From Curtobacterium pusillum (GTDB lineage Bacteria > Actinomycetota > Actinomycetes > Actinomycetales > Microbacteriaceae): DNA of 64,000 nucleotides. The first letter of the stretch is position 1. Every line of letters begins with the position of its first letter. Both the position numbers and the translations under genes were made by a program. The stretch lies in the NCBI RefSeq assembly GCF_007673235.1, contig NZ_VDZH01000002.1:513652-577651 (forward strand). The letters run 5' to 3'. Under the pieces are notes generated by a model. That model was not told the origin of the DNA. It did not search any database and worked only from the letters and a program-made list of their open reading frames with translations. Shown here in pieces: positions 15,857 through 22,894 of this stretch.

Positions 15857-16444
15857 ATGCCCAGGAGCGCACCCCGCGGGGGGCCGGAGACCCGCGCGCG
15901 GATCGCCGAGACGGCCTCCGGGATGTTCGCCGAGCAGGGCTTCGACGCGGTCACCGTGGCGCAGGTCGCCAAGGCCGCGGGCGTCTCGAGCGTGACGGTC
16001 TTCAAGCACTTCCCACGCAAGGAGGACCTGTTCCTCGACCGCTCGGACGAGACCGTCGAGCTGTTCCGAGCGGCGGCCGACGGGGTCCCGCGGGCACAGG
16101 TCCTCGACGCGCTCGAGGCGCTGACCGCGCGGCTCGTCGACGAGCGTGCGCCGGTCTCCGGGCTCGCCCCCGGGTCGGAGTCGTTCTTCCGGACGATCGC
16201 GGCGTCACCGGCGCTGCAGGCCCGCTCCCGCGAGCTCGCCGCTGGGGCGCAGGACGCGCTCGCCGACGCGACGGGCGACGCACTGCTCGCCGCGCTCTTC
16301 GTCGCCGGCTACGCGACGGTGTTCGTGGAGACCGCCCGGCGGATCCTCGCCGACGAGGACCGCGACGCCGTCGCGACGGCGCACCGCGCCGGACTGGACC
16401 GACTCTTCCGCGCGTTGCGTCACGGGGTCGCGTCCGCGACGTGA
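15857..16444 (+). CDS. TetR-family transcriptional regulator
   Basis: 195 residues with the TetR helix-turn-helix at about residues 32-63 (VTVAQVAKAAGVSSVTVFKHFPRKEDLFLD). The remaining ~130 residues are helical and not conserved in ways that reveal the ligand. It faces away from the MFS exporter gene and most likely represses it; the operator at 15813-15829 is the predicted site. A degenerate palindromic element follows the stop. Confidence 0.88.
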   Translation: MPRSAPRGGPETRARIAETASGMFAEQGFDAVTVAQVAKAAGVSSVTVFKHFPRKEDLFLDRSDETVELFRAAADGVPRAQVLDALEALTARLVDERAPVSGLAPGSESFFRTIAASPALQARSRELAAGAQDALADATGDALLAALFVAGYATVFVETARRILADEDRDAVATAHRAGLDRLFRALRHGVASAT

Positions 16445-16453
16445 CCCCTTGAC

Positions 16454-16498
16454 GGACGGGGGGCACGGTGCGGGCCCGCCCCGCGCCTCCAGTCCGTC
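16454..16498. repeat. Palindromic 3'-end element, copy 4 (degenerate)
   Basis: The left arm begins GGACGGGGGGCACGG and the right arm is CCGCGCCTCCAGTCC, with several mismatches. It lies between the convergent TetR and ktrA stop codons, 9 nt after one and 6 nt before the other, the same position as copies 2 and 5. It looks like a decayed copy of the family. Confidence 0.55.
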
Positions 16499-16504
16499 CG
16501 TTGC

Positions 16505-17197
16505 TCACTCCAGGGCGGCGAAGCGTTCCAGGGCGCTCTCGGTCCCGGAGACGATGATGACGTCGTTCTGGCCGATCACGCTCTCCGGCGTGGCCGGCAC
16601 GAAGGCCTCGCCCGGGGTCTTGATGCCGAGCACCGTGAGGCCGAAGCGGGTGCGGATCACCGTCGTCGCCAGGTCCTTCCCGCGGACCGACGCCGGGGGG
16701 AACATCTTGACCACGGCGAAGTCGTCGTCGAACTCGATGAAGTCGAGCATCCGGCCGGACACCAGGTGCGCGGTGCGCTCGCCGGCCTCGCGCTCGGGGT
16801 AGACGACGTGGTTCGCGCCGATGCGGGACAGGATCGTGCCGTGCGACCGGCTGATCGCCTTCGCCCAGATCTGCGGGATGCCGAGGTCCACCAGGTTCGC
16901 CGTGATGAGCACGCTCGACTCGAGGTCGCTGCCGGTGCCGACGACGGCGATCGGGAAGTCCTGCGCGCCGATCTGCCGGAGCGCGTCGATGTCGGTCGCG
17001 TCGGCCTGCACCGCGTGCGTGACCCGGTCCGACCACTTCTGCACGAGTCCGGCGTCGGTGTCGACGACGAGGACCTCGCGGTCCTGCCGCTCGAGCTGCC
17101 CGGCGGTGGCGGCGCCGAACCGGCCGAGGCCGATGACGAGCACCGGGGCGTCGTGGCTGACGGCACCGAGCGGGTGCGGGCGGTTGCGGTCAGCCAA
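16505..17197 (-). CDS. ktrA: Potassium uptake regulatory subunit, KtrA/TrkA type (RCK)
   Basis: 230 residues forming a peripheral membrane gating subunit. The N-terminal Rossmann RCK_N domain has VLVIGLGRFGAATAGQLE (GxGxxG nucleotide site) and the acidic strand end VLVVDTD. A C-terminal TrkA-C domain covers about residues 145-230. It starts with TTG at 17197, inside the end of the ktrB-like gene (8-nt overlap), with a good GAGGAGAGG ribosome site. This indicates co-transcription with the channel subunit. Ktr systems take up K+ and respond to ATP/ADP and, in many bacteria, c-di-AMP. Confidence 0.9.
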   Translation of the reverse strand: MADRNRPHPLGAVSHDAPVLVIGLGRFGAATAGQLERQDREVLVVDTDAGLVQKWSDRVTHAVQADATDIDALRQIGAQDFPIAVVGTGSDLESSVLITANLVDLGIPQIWAKAISRSHGTILSRIGANHVVYPEREAGERTAHLVSGRMLDFIEFDDDFAVVKMFPPASVRGKDLATTVIRTRFGLTVLGIKTPGEAFVPATPESVIGQNDVIIVSGTESALERFAALE

Positions 17198-18623
17198 CGA
17201 TCGGCCTCTCCTCGGGACGGCGGAACAACTGCCGGCTCTGGCTGGCGGCCAGTGCAGCGGCGATGGTCACTGTACCGACACGGCCCAGGAACATCGTCGC
17301 GGCGAGCACGTATTTGCCGGACTCGGGCAGGTTCGCGGACACCCCGGACGACAGGCCGCACGTCGCGAACGCGGAGATCACCTCGAACAGCACACGGTCG
17401 AGGGACTCGTGTGTGATCTGGAGCAGCACGACCGTGGCGACGGCGACGATCGTGGCGCCCCAGAGCACGACCGCCACGGCGACGCGGAGCACGTCGCTCG
17501 GGATCCGTCGTCCGAACGCCTCCATGCTCTGGCGTCCGCGTGCCTCCGCCACCGCTGCCAGGAACAGCACCGCCAGCGTCGTGACCTTGATGCCGCCCGC
17601 GGTCGAGGCCGAGCCGCCGCCGATGAACATGAGCATGTCCGTGACGAGCAGGCTGGAGCCGTTGAGCTGGTCGAAGTCGACGAGGGAGAACCCGCCGGAC
17701 CGGGTCATCGTCGACAGGAAGAGCGCCTGGAACGCCGTGCGGCCGGCGCCCTCCTCGCCGAAGGTCGTCGGGTTCGATGCCTCGAGCGCGATGTAGACGG
17801 CCGCGCCGCCGAGGAGCAGCACCGCGCTCGTCGCCAGCGTGAGCTTCACGTGGATGGGCCAGCGGCGCGGGGAGCGGAGCTGCTTCGTCAGGGCGCGGAT
17901 CACCGGGAAGCCGATCGACCCCGCGACGACGCCGACCATGAGCAGCGACAGGAACCAGTAGTCGTGCGCGAACGGCGTCAGTCCGCTGGCGTTCGGCGCG
18001 AAGCCGGTGTTCGTGAACGCCATCGCCGCGTAGTAGAACGAGTCGCCGACCGCCGTCCAGAACGGCATGCCGGCGATGAGGACGGACGGCAGCAGGAGGA
18101 GCCCGAGGACGATCTCGATCGACAGGGTGCTCACCGCGACGGTCGCGAGCAGCGTGCCGACCTCGCCGAGGCGGACGGCCTGGCCCTCTGGCACGGCGCC
18201 GTGGTGCGTCCGGAGCGGGTTCGAGTCGCCGGCGGCCATGAGCTTCGCCCGGAGACCCAGCTTCCGGGTGACGAACAGCCCGAGGATGGACGCGAAGGTC
18301 AGGACTCCGACGGCCCCGATCTGCGTGCCGATCACCACGAGGGTCTTGCCGAACACCGACCAGTGCGTCGCCATGTCCACCGTGGCGAGCCCGGTGACGC
18401 AGACCACCGACGCCGCGGTGAAGAGCGCGTCCGCGAAGTGCGTCGAGCGTCCGTCCGCCGCGGCCCACGGGGTCATGAACAGGCTCGTGAAGACGAAGAT
18501 CAACGCGACGAAGACGACGATCGCCAGGCGCGACGGCGACGAACGGAGCGCGGTGCCGATCCGGGACGGCCGCCGACGGGTCGCGCCCGCCGGACGCGAC
18601 GGCGGCTCGTGACGATCGAGCAT
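17190..18623 (-). CDS. ktrB: Potassium uptake channel subunit, KtrB/TrkH family
   Basis: About 477 residues with four repeated M1-P-M2 units. Selectivity-filter Gly residues are seen in ASVVCVTGLATVD, MAFTNTGFAPNAS, STMTRSGGFSLVD and SAFATCGLSSGVS, and GGGSASTAGGIKVTT is the typical TM3 gate region. It carries K+ across the cytoplasmic membrane with the downstream RCK subunit. The ATG at 18623 has GGAGG 7 nt upstream; longer versions run antisense through the ArsR gene and were rejected. Divergent from an ArsR-family gene. Confidence 0.93.
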   Translation of the reverse strand: MLDRHEPPSRPAGATRRRPSRIGTALRSSPSRLAIVVFVALIFVFTSLFMTPWAAADGRSTHFADALFTAASVVCVTGLATVDMATHWSVFGKTLVVIGTQIGAVGVLTFASILGLFVTRKLGLRAKLMAAGDSNPLRTHHGAVPEGQAVRLGEVGTLLATVAVSTLSIEIVLGLLLLPSVLIAGMPFWTAVGDSFYYAAMAFTNTGFAPNASGLTPFAHDYWFLSLLMVGVVAGSIGFPVIRALTKQLRSPRRWPIHVKLTLATSAVLLLGGAAVYIALEASNPTTFGEEGAGRTAFQALFLSTMTRSGGFSLVDFDQLNGSSLLVTDMLMFIGGGSASTAGGIKVTTLAVLFLAAVAEARGRQSMEAFGRRIPSDVLRVAVAVVLWGATIVAVATVVLLQITHESLDRVLFEVISAFATCGLSSGVSANLPESGKYVLAATMFLGRVGTVTIAAALAASQSRQLFRRPEERPIVG

Positions 18624-18695
18624 CGTATGCCTCCGGGGACATGGGCGGGACGGTTCGTCATGGTACATCCGTGACGGCCCGGCTAGCCTTGCTGC

Positions 18696-19211
18696 ATGGC
18701 CGACATCTTCAGCGTCGTGGCGGATCCCACCAGGCGTGAACTGCTCGGGGCGCTGCTGTCCTCGTACGGGTCGGACGTCACCGGCGGCGAGCTCAGCGTC
18801 GGCCAGCTCGTCGAGAAGCTCGGCGTCAGCCAGCCCACCGTGTCGAAGCACCTCCGCGTCCTCCGGGACATGGGGCTCGTGACCAGCCGTGAAGAGGGGC
18901 AGCACCGCTACTACCGTCTCGACCCGGAACCGCTCGTCGGCATCGAGGAGTGGGTGCTCCCGTTCACGAGCGCGGTCGACGCGGACGGCACCCCGGCGAC
19001 GACGGCGTGGACGATGGACGGCCAGCCGGTGTCGGTCCGCCGCTCCGGCACGGCCGGCAAGGCCACGGTTGAGGTGGGCACCGAACTCGGTCGCGTGATG
19101 GCCGAGGCGTCCTACCGCGCGACCGCTGCCCTGAGCGGTGCGCAGCAGGGCTGGGAGCGTGTCGTCGACCGCAGCCGCAAGCGCTTCACCCGGCGTGGCG
19201 ACGAGGACTGA
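18696..19211 (+). CDS. ArsR-family transcriptional regulator
   Basis: 171 residues; the N-terminal ~90 form an ArsR winged helix (DPTRRELLGALL, then LSVGQLVEKLGVSQPTVSKHLRVLRDMGLV). The classical metal-binding ELCVCDL box is absent, so it is a non-metal ArsR-type protein. The C-terminal 80 residues are unusual and Ser/Thr/Val-rich. The ATG at 18696 follows a -10 box TAGCCT (18684-18689) by 6 nt, suggesting a leaderless mRNA. BldC follows after 80 nt with its own promoter. Confidence 0.85.
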   Translation: MADIFSVVADPTRRELLGALLSSYGSDVTGGELSVGQLVEKLGVSQPTVSKHLRVLRDMGLVTSREEGQHRYYRLDPEPLVGIEEWVLPFTSAVDADGTPATTAWTMDGQPVSVRRSGTAGKATVEVGTELGRVMAEASYRATAALSGAQQGWERVVDRSRKRFTRRGDED

Positions 19212-19219
19212 GCCGGATC

Positions 19220-19270
19220 TGGACACCGGTCGCACCGGCCCCTACAGTTGCCAGTGACCACACAGGTCAC
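19220..19270 (+). promoter_or_regulatory. Promoter and operator of the BldC-like gene
   Basis: -35 TGGACA (19220-19225), 17-bp spacer, -10 TACAGT (19243-19248). The predicted start (about 19255) falls in a perfect inverted repeat GTGACC-ACACA-GGTCAC (19254-19270). A protein bound there would block or retard initiation; autoregulation by the BldC-like product is possible but not shown. Confidence 0.5.
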
Positions 19271-19291
19271 ACCAATCCCCGAAGGCGGACC

Positions 19292-19486
19292 ATGACCGGC
19301 AGTTTCGACGACGTGCGCTTCCTCACCGTCGCTGAGGTCGCCGAGATGATGCGCGTCTCCAAGATGACGGTCTACCGCATGGTCCACGCGGGTGAACTCC
19401 CCGCCATCCGGTTCGGCCGGTCCTTCCGCGTCCCGGAGTCCGCCGTCGCGGACGTCCTGCGCGGTGGCATCGCCGACGTCGGCTAG
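19292..19486 (+). CDS. bldC: BldC-like small DNA-binding protein
   Basis: 64 residues consisting almost wholly of a MerR/excisionase-type winged helix-turn-helix: FLTVAEVAEMMRVSKMTVYRMVHAGELPAIRFGRSFRVPESAV. BldC-type proteins bind DNA cooperatively at tandem sites and, in Streptomyces, control entry into development; in non-sporulating actinobacteria the role is unclear. Length and sequence match this family rather than phage excisionases, and no integrase or phage gene is nearby. GAAGGCGG precedes the ATG at 19292. Confidence 0.85.
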   Translation: MTGSFDDVRFLTVAEVAEMMRVSKMTVYRMVHAGELPAIRFGRSFRVPESAVADVLRGGIADVG

Positions 19487-19506
19487 GCGGGTCCGAACCG
19501 GCCCGT

Positions 19507-19535
19507 TCGACATCGCGTCGGCCCTCCGCTAGACT
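19507..19535 (+). promoter_or_regulatory. Promoter of the bS22 gene
   Basis: -35 TCGACA (19507-19512), 17-bp spacer, -10 TAGACT (19530-19535). An unusual T-run (GTTGTTTTTCC, from 19543) follows the predicted start, in a leader of about 60 nt. Confidence 0.5.
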
Positions 19536-19604
19536 CGGCGGGGTTGTTTTTCCGCGGTCTCGTTGGCCCGGTGTCCACACAACATCAGTCCGAGTGAGGT
19601 CCGT

Positions 19605-19703
19605 ATGGGTTCTGTCATCAAGAAGCGTCGCAAGCGCATGGCGAAGAAGAAGCACCGCAAGCTGCTTCGCAAGACGCGCCACCAGCGTCGCAACAAGAAG
19701 TAG
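19605..19703 (+). CDS. 30S ribosomal protein bS22 (AURKAIP1/COX24-like), 32 residues
   Basis: A tiny, extremely basic protein beginning MGSVIKKRRKRM and ending RHQRRNKK. Its length and sequence match the actinobacterial small-subunit protein bS22, which was found in mycobacterial ribosome structures near the decoding centre. The ATG at 19605 has GAGG 6 nt upstream, and a TTCG-loop terminator follows 20 nt after the stop. The gene is easily missed because of its size. Confidence 0.93.
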   Translation: MGSVIKKRRKRMAKKKHRKLLRKTRHQRRNKK

Positions 19704-19722
19704 GCCCCGAGCCTGCAGCGTC

Positions 19723-19744
19723 AAGCCCCGGTTCGCCGGGGCTT
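19723..19744 (+). terminator. Terminator after bS22
   Basis: A 9-bp perfect stem AAGCCCCGG / CCGGGGCTT closed by a TTCG tetraloop, followed by TTCGCATTT. The segment GGGCTTTCGCATT is duplicated 18 bp further on (19739-19751 and 19757-19769). Confidence 0.8.
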
Positions 19745-19793
19745 TCGCATTTCCCCGGGCTTTCGCATTCCGCGGTGCGGATATGGTGGTGCC

Positions 19794-20048
19794 ATGCCCG
19801 CCGTGACCCTGCTGACCAAGCCCGGCTGCCACCTCTGCGACGACGCCCGCCCGGTCGTCGAACACGTCGTGGCCGAACACCCCGGAGCGACCCTGCAGGA
19901 GCTGTCCATCCTCGACGACGACGCCCTCCGCGAGGAGTACGCGGAGGACATCCCCGTCGTCCTGGTCGACGGGCGCGTCCACAGCAACTGGCACGTCGAC
20001 GCCGACCGGCTCCGCCGTGCACTCGAGAAGGCCGAGGCCCGCGCATGA
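19794..20048 (+). CDS. Glutaredoxin-like thiol protein
   Basis: 84 residues with a thioredoxin fold: VTLLTKPGCHLCDDARPVVE holds the redox-active CHLC pair, and the cis-Pro region is DIPVVLVDG. This matches the actinobacterial glutaredoxin-family proteins of the DUF836 type, which probably reduce disulfides. The ATG at 19794 lies 6 nt after a -10 box TATGGT (19782-19787), giving a leaderless mRNA. The stop overlaps the ATG of the Dabb-domain gene (ATGA), so the two are coupled. Confidence 0.85.
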   Translation: MPAVTLLTKPGCHLCDDARPVVEHVVAEHPGATLQELSILDDDALREEYAEDIPVVLVDGRVHSNWHVDADRLRRALEKAEARA

Positions 20049-20338
20049 TCCACCACGTCGTCTCCTGGACGCTGCGCGAGGACCTCGACCGCGCCACGTC
20101 CGTCGCGCGGATCCGGGAACTCCTCGTCGGGCTGACCGGCACCGTCGGGTCGATCCGCTCGCTGGAGGTCGTCGAGAACGTCGCCTACCCCGGGAAGAAC
20201 CAGGACGTCGCCGTCGTGGCGACCTTCGACGACCTCGCCGGTCTCGACGAGTACCAGGTGCACCCGCAGCACCAGGCCGCGGCAGCGGAGATCCGCGGCC
20301 TGGTCACGGGGCGGGCGGCCATCGACTGGGAGCGGTGA
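20045..20338 (+). CDS. Dabb (stress-responsive A/B barrel) domain protein
   Basis: 97 residues beginning MIHHVVSWTLRED, with EVVENVAYPGKNQDVAVVATFDD in the middle and YQVHPQHQAAA near the end. These are the signature elements of Dabb-domain proteins, small dimeric ferredoxin-like barrels. Their biochemical role is mostly unknown; some plant and fungal relatives are cyclases. It is translationally coupled to the glutaredoxin-like gene (4-nt overlap). Confidence 0.85.
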   Translation: MIHHVVSWTLREDLDRATSVARIRELLVGLTGTVGSIRSLEVVENVAYPGKNQDVAVVATFDDLAGLDEYQVHPQHQAAAAEIRGLVTGRAAIDWER

Positions 20339-20370
20339 GCCGCGCCTCCAGGCTGGCCCCGCACAAGCGG

Positions 20371-20403
20371 AACGGCCCCCGTTCACAGAGAACGGGGGCC
20401 GTT
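20371..20403. terminator. Bidirectional terminator between the Dabb gene and aspS
   Basis: A 13-bp perfect stem AACGGCCCCCGTT / AACGGGGGCCGTT with a 7-nt loop, between convergent genes. A half-copy of the palindromic family (CCGCGCCTCCAGG) lies just before it, right after the Dabb stop. Confidence 0.8.
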
Positions 20404-20420
20404 TCGCGCGCACCAGGTGA

Positions 20421-21761
20421 CTACGGGGTCAGGCGCGTCGGGCCACGGAACAGGTAGGTGACCTCGCGGATCGACGGCTCGTGCAGTGCGAGCATGAGCA
20501 CGCGCGCCAGGCCCATGCCGAAGCCGCCGTGCGGCGGGACGCCGTAGCGGAAGAAGTCGAGGTACCAGCCGAGCTCCTCCGGGTCGAGGCCCTTCTCGAC
20601 GGCCTGCGCCTCGAGGATCTCCACCCGGTGCTCGCGCTGCGCACCCGTCGAGATCTCGGCGCCGTTGAAGAGCAGGTCGTAGCTGTTCGTGAGCGTCGGG
20701 TCGTCGGCGTGGCGCATGTGGTAGTACGGCCGGATCGAGGCGTCGTAGTCGGTCACGAAGACGAACTCCGAGCCGTGGGTCTCCTTCGCCCACGCGCTCA
20801 CGCGGCGCTCGCCCTCGGGGTCGAGGTCGCCGTCGGCGCGGACGACCTCGTAACCGCTGTCGGCCACGATCTTCCGGGCCTCGGCCAGGGTGACGCGGGG
20901 GAACGGGGCGGTCGGGACGACGAACTCGAAGCCGAAGACCTCCTCGATGTCCTTGCCGTGCTTCTCCTTGACGGCGGTGAACCCGGCGACGAGGAGCTCC
21001 TCGTGCATGGCCATGACGTCCTCGTGGGACTCGACCCACGAGAACTCGGCGTCGATGCTCGTGAACTCCGTCGCGTGACGACTCGTGAACGAGGGGTCGG
21101 CGCGGAAGGCGTCGGCGATCTCGAAGACCGCTCCGAAGCCGGCCGGCTGCGCCATCTGCTTGAAGTTCTGCGGAGACTGCGCGAGGTACGCCGTGGTCTC
21201 GAAGTACTCGAGCTGGAAGAGCTCGGCACGCGACTCGGACGCCGAGGCCATCAGCTTCGGGGTGTGGATCTCGATGTAGTCGCGCTCGACCCAGTAGGTG
21301 CGGAACGCGTGCTCCATCGTCGTCTGGATGCGGAAGATGAGGTTCTGCTTGCGGTTGCGCAGGTCGAGGAAGCGCCAGTCGAGGCGCTTGTCGAGCGAGG
21401 AGTCGTCCGCGATCGGGGTCTCCGGGATGGCGGCGCTGACGACGGTCAGGTCGCCGACCTTGACCTCGAGCCCGCCGAGCTTGACGCGCTCGTCGTGCTT
21501 CAGCGTGCCCTGCACGTGCACGAAGGTGCCGTGCGCGAGGCCGGAGATCGCCTCGGTCGTCGCGAGTGCTGCGGCGGAGGCGTCGTCGCCCTCGACCGCT
21601 TCGCGCGTGGCGGGGTTGACGAGCTGGGCGGCGCCGGACTCGTCGCGGAGGACGACGAACTGCACCTTCTTCTGGTCTCGGACGGTCTCCACCCATCCGG
21701 CGACGGAGACGGGGCCGTCGGGGCGTGCGGCGAGGTCGGCGATGCGGGTGCGTTCGATCAC
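20421..21761 (-). CDS. aspS: Aspartyl-tRNA synthetase, archaeal/eukaryotic-type (possibly non-discriminating)
   Basis: About 446 residues. An N-terminal OB-fold anticodon-binding domain (PVSVAGWVETVRDQKKVQFVVLRD) is followed by the class II catalytic core with motif 2 (FEIADAFRADPSFTSRHATEF) and motif 3 (GGFGMGLARVLML). The ~100-residue GAD insertion of ordinary bacterial AspRS is missing, so this is the short archaeal-type enzyme. Such enzymes are often annotated aspartate-tRNA(Asn) ligase and may also charge tRNA-Asn for later amidation by GatCAB. GTG at 21761 follows a -10 box TAGACT (21775-21770) by 8 nt. Whether a second, bacterial-type AspRS or an AsnRS exists elsewhere cannot be seen. 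Confidence 0.92.
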   Translation of the reverse strand: MIERTRIADLAARPDGPVSVAGWVETVRDQKKVQFVVLRDESGAAQLVNPATREAVEGDDASAAALATTEAISGLAHGTFVHVQGTLKHDERVKLGGLEVKVGDLTVVSAAIPETPIADDSSLDKRLDWRFLDLRNRKQNLIFRIQTTMEHAFRTYWVERDYIEIHTPKLMASASESRAELFQLEYFETTAYLAQSPQNFKQMAQPAGFGAVFEIADAFRADPSFTSRHATEFTSIDAEFSWVESHEDVMAMHEELLVAGFTAVKEKHGKDIEEVFGFEFVVPTAPFPRVTLAEARKIVADSGYEVVRADGDLDPEGERRVSAWAKETHGSEFVFVTDYDASIRPYYHMRHADDPTLTNSYDLLFNGAEISTGAQREHRVEILEAQAVEKGLDPEELGWYLDFFRYGVPPHGGFGMGLARVLMLALHEPSIREVTYLFRGPTRLTP

Positions 21762-21934
21762 GGTGGTCGAGTCTACCGGTCTGCCTCCGGGCCCGTCGTT
21801 GGGTGCGTCCGTTCCTCCACAGACCGGCATCCGTCCGGGGTCGTCCACAGGGTCGGCCTGGAGGCACGGGGCGGGCCCGGCGGCTCCGTAGCGTTCTCGA
21901 CGTGGCCGGGTCGCGAGCTGGAGGGAGGCCCCGG

Positions 21935-22315
21935 ATGACGGCAGGGGTCGAGGGGCTCGCGGCCTGGCCGCCTGCGGCGGTGGCGACGGTGGTCGCGGCT
22001 GCGCTGGCGGTGGCGCTGACGGCGGTCGCGGGGTTGGTCGGCGGGCTGTGGGCGGTGCTGCGGTGGCGGCGGGACGTGGCGCGTGAGGAGCGGGACCGGG
22101 CGTGGTCGCGCTTCGTGTGGACGGTCGAGCAGGCGTGCGACTCGGACGTGGGGCGGAGCGAGGTCGGTCTCGCGAGCGCCAAGACGATGTACAACATGCA
22201 GATTCTTCGCGATCACGATGCGACCTTCGGGAGGATCGTGCTGGAACTCATCACGGGAGGAGAAGACGATGGCGGTGCAGGATCCGGTCAAGGTGCTCAT
22301 CGAGCGTCGGCGTGA
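21935..22315 (+). CDS. Unknown single-pass membrane protein
   Basis: 126 residues. One hydrophobic segment (about residues 13-42, Ala/Val-rich) is followed by a basic stop-transfer RWRRDVAREERDRAW and a ~60-residue cytoplasmic-looking tail with KTMYNMQILRDHDATFGRIVLELI. No family recognised. The ATG at 21935 has GGAGG about 9 nt upstream; an in-frame GTG at 21902, 7 nt after a -10 box TAGCGT (21889-21894), would give a leaderless form 11 residues longer. Its 3' end overlaps the next gene by 47 nt in another frame. It is divergent from aspS. Confidence 0.55.
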   Translation: MTAGVEGLAAWPPAAVATVVAAALAVALTAVAGLVGGLWAVLRWRRDVAREERDRAWSRFVWTVEQACDSDVGRSEVGLASAKTMYNMQILRDHDATFGRIVLELITGGEDDGGAGSGQGAHRASA

Positions 22316-22478
22316 GGAATGGCGGCAGGAAGTGCGTCACCGGTACCGGTTCCGGCCGTGGAAGGCGCGGCGGCTCATCGCGATGCACGACGACGTCATC
22401 CAGTTCCTCGAGGAGACGCGTGCCGCGCGTCGCGAGCGCAAGCGGCTCATCGAGGCCGGGGAACTGTCACGGGAGTGA
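22269..22478 (+). CDS. Unknown small basic helical protein
   Basis: 69 residues, strongly charged and helical: VLIERRREEWRQEVRHRYRFRPWKARRLIAMHDDVIQFLEETRAARRERKRLIEAG is mostly Arg/Glu with regular hydrophobic spacing, suggesting one long amphipathic or coiled-coil helix. The ribosome site GGAGGAGAAG just before the ATG is one of the best in the window, supporting real translation despite overlapping the previous gene by 47 nt. The stop overlaps the convergent MerR gene by 12 nt. Function not recognised; with its neighbour it may act at the membrane. Confidence 0.6.
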   Translation: MAVQDPVKVLIERRREEWRQEVRHRYRFRPWKARRLIAMHDDVIQFLEETRAARRERKRLIEAGELSRE

Positions 22479-22853
22479 AGCGCGCAGCGTCCCGAGCGTG
22501 CCGATGAACTCCTCCGCCATGCCCGCGCGTTCGAGGAGCTTCGCGTGCCGCGCCCGCGCATCCACGAGGAACTCGTCGAGCCGTGCGGCGAGGGCGGCTG
22601 CGTCGCCGGGGTCCTTCGCCGCCAGACCGTCGACGACCCGGAGCAGTTCGGCCATCTCGTCGAGCGTGAACCCCAGCGGCTTCATCCGACGGATCACGAG
22701 CAGGCGCTCGAGGTCCTGCTCGGTGTAGACCCGGAACCCGCCGCTCGTCCGCCCGCTCGGCACGAGCAAGCCGACCTCGTCGTAGTGCCGGATGGTGCGG
22801 AGGGACATCTCCGCGCGCTCGGCCAGTTCCCCGATGTGCATGGTGGTGCTCAC
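22467..22853 (-). CDS. MerR-family transcriptional regulator
   Basis: 128 residues. The MerR winged helix occupies residues 5-75 (MHIGELAERAEMSLRTIRHYDEVGLLVPSGRTSGGFRVYTEQDLERL) and a coiled-coil dimerisation helix follows. No Cys cluster for metal binding is present, so the signal is probably an organic ligand or stress. The GTG at 22853 follows a -10 box TAGAGT (22866-22861) by 7 nt. The 38-bp palindrome covering this promoter and that of the divergent SulP gene is its predicted operator. Confidence 0.88.
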   Translation of the reverse strand: MSTTMHIGELAERAEMSLRTIRHYDEVGLLVPSGRTSGGFRVYTEQDLERLLVIRRMKPLGFTLDEMAELLRVVDGLAAKDPGDAAALAARLDEFLVDARARHAKLLERAGMAEEFIGTLGTLRASLP

Positions 22854-22854
22854 C

Positions 22855-22892
22855 CGTCGAACTCTACCCTCACGTGAGGGTAGAGTTCGACG
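22855..22892. promoter_or_regulatory. 38-bp perfect palindrome: MerR operator and divergent leaderless promoters
   Basis: A perfect palindrome with 19-bp arms, centred on CAC|GTG at 22873/22874; the core is CTACCCTCAC with its complement. On each strand TAGAGT serves as a -10 box: 22881-22886 for the SulP gene (ATG at 22895) and 22866-22861 for merR (GTG at 22853). The symmetry means one MerR dimer site controls both directions. CTACCCT...AGGGTAG half-sites are common for MerR proteins of this kind. Confidence 0.75.
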
Positions 22893-22894
22893 TG

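Noticed and set aside
19292-19486. Phage or plasmid excisionase
   Set aside because: The full length matches the BldC family better, and there is no integrase or mobile element in the window.
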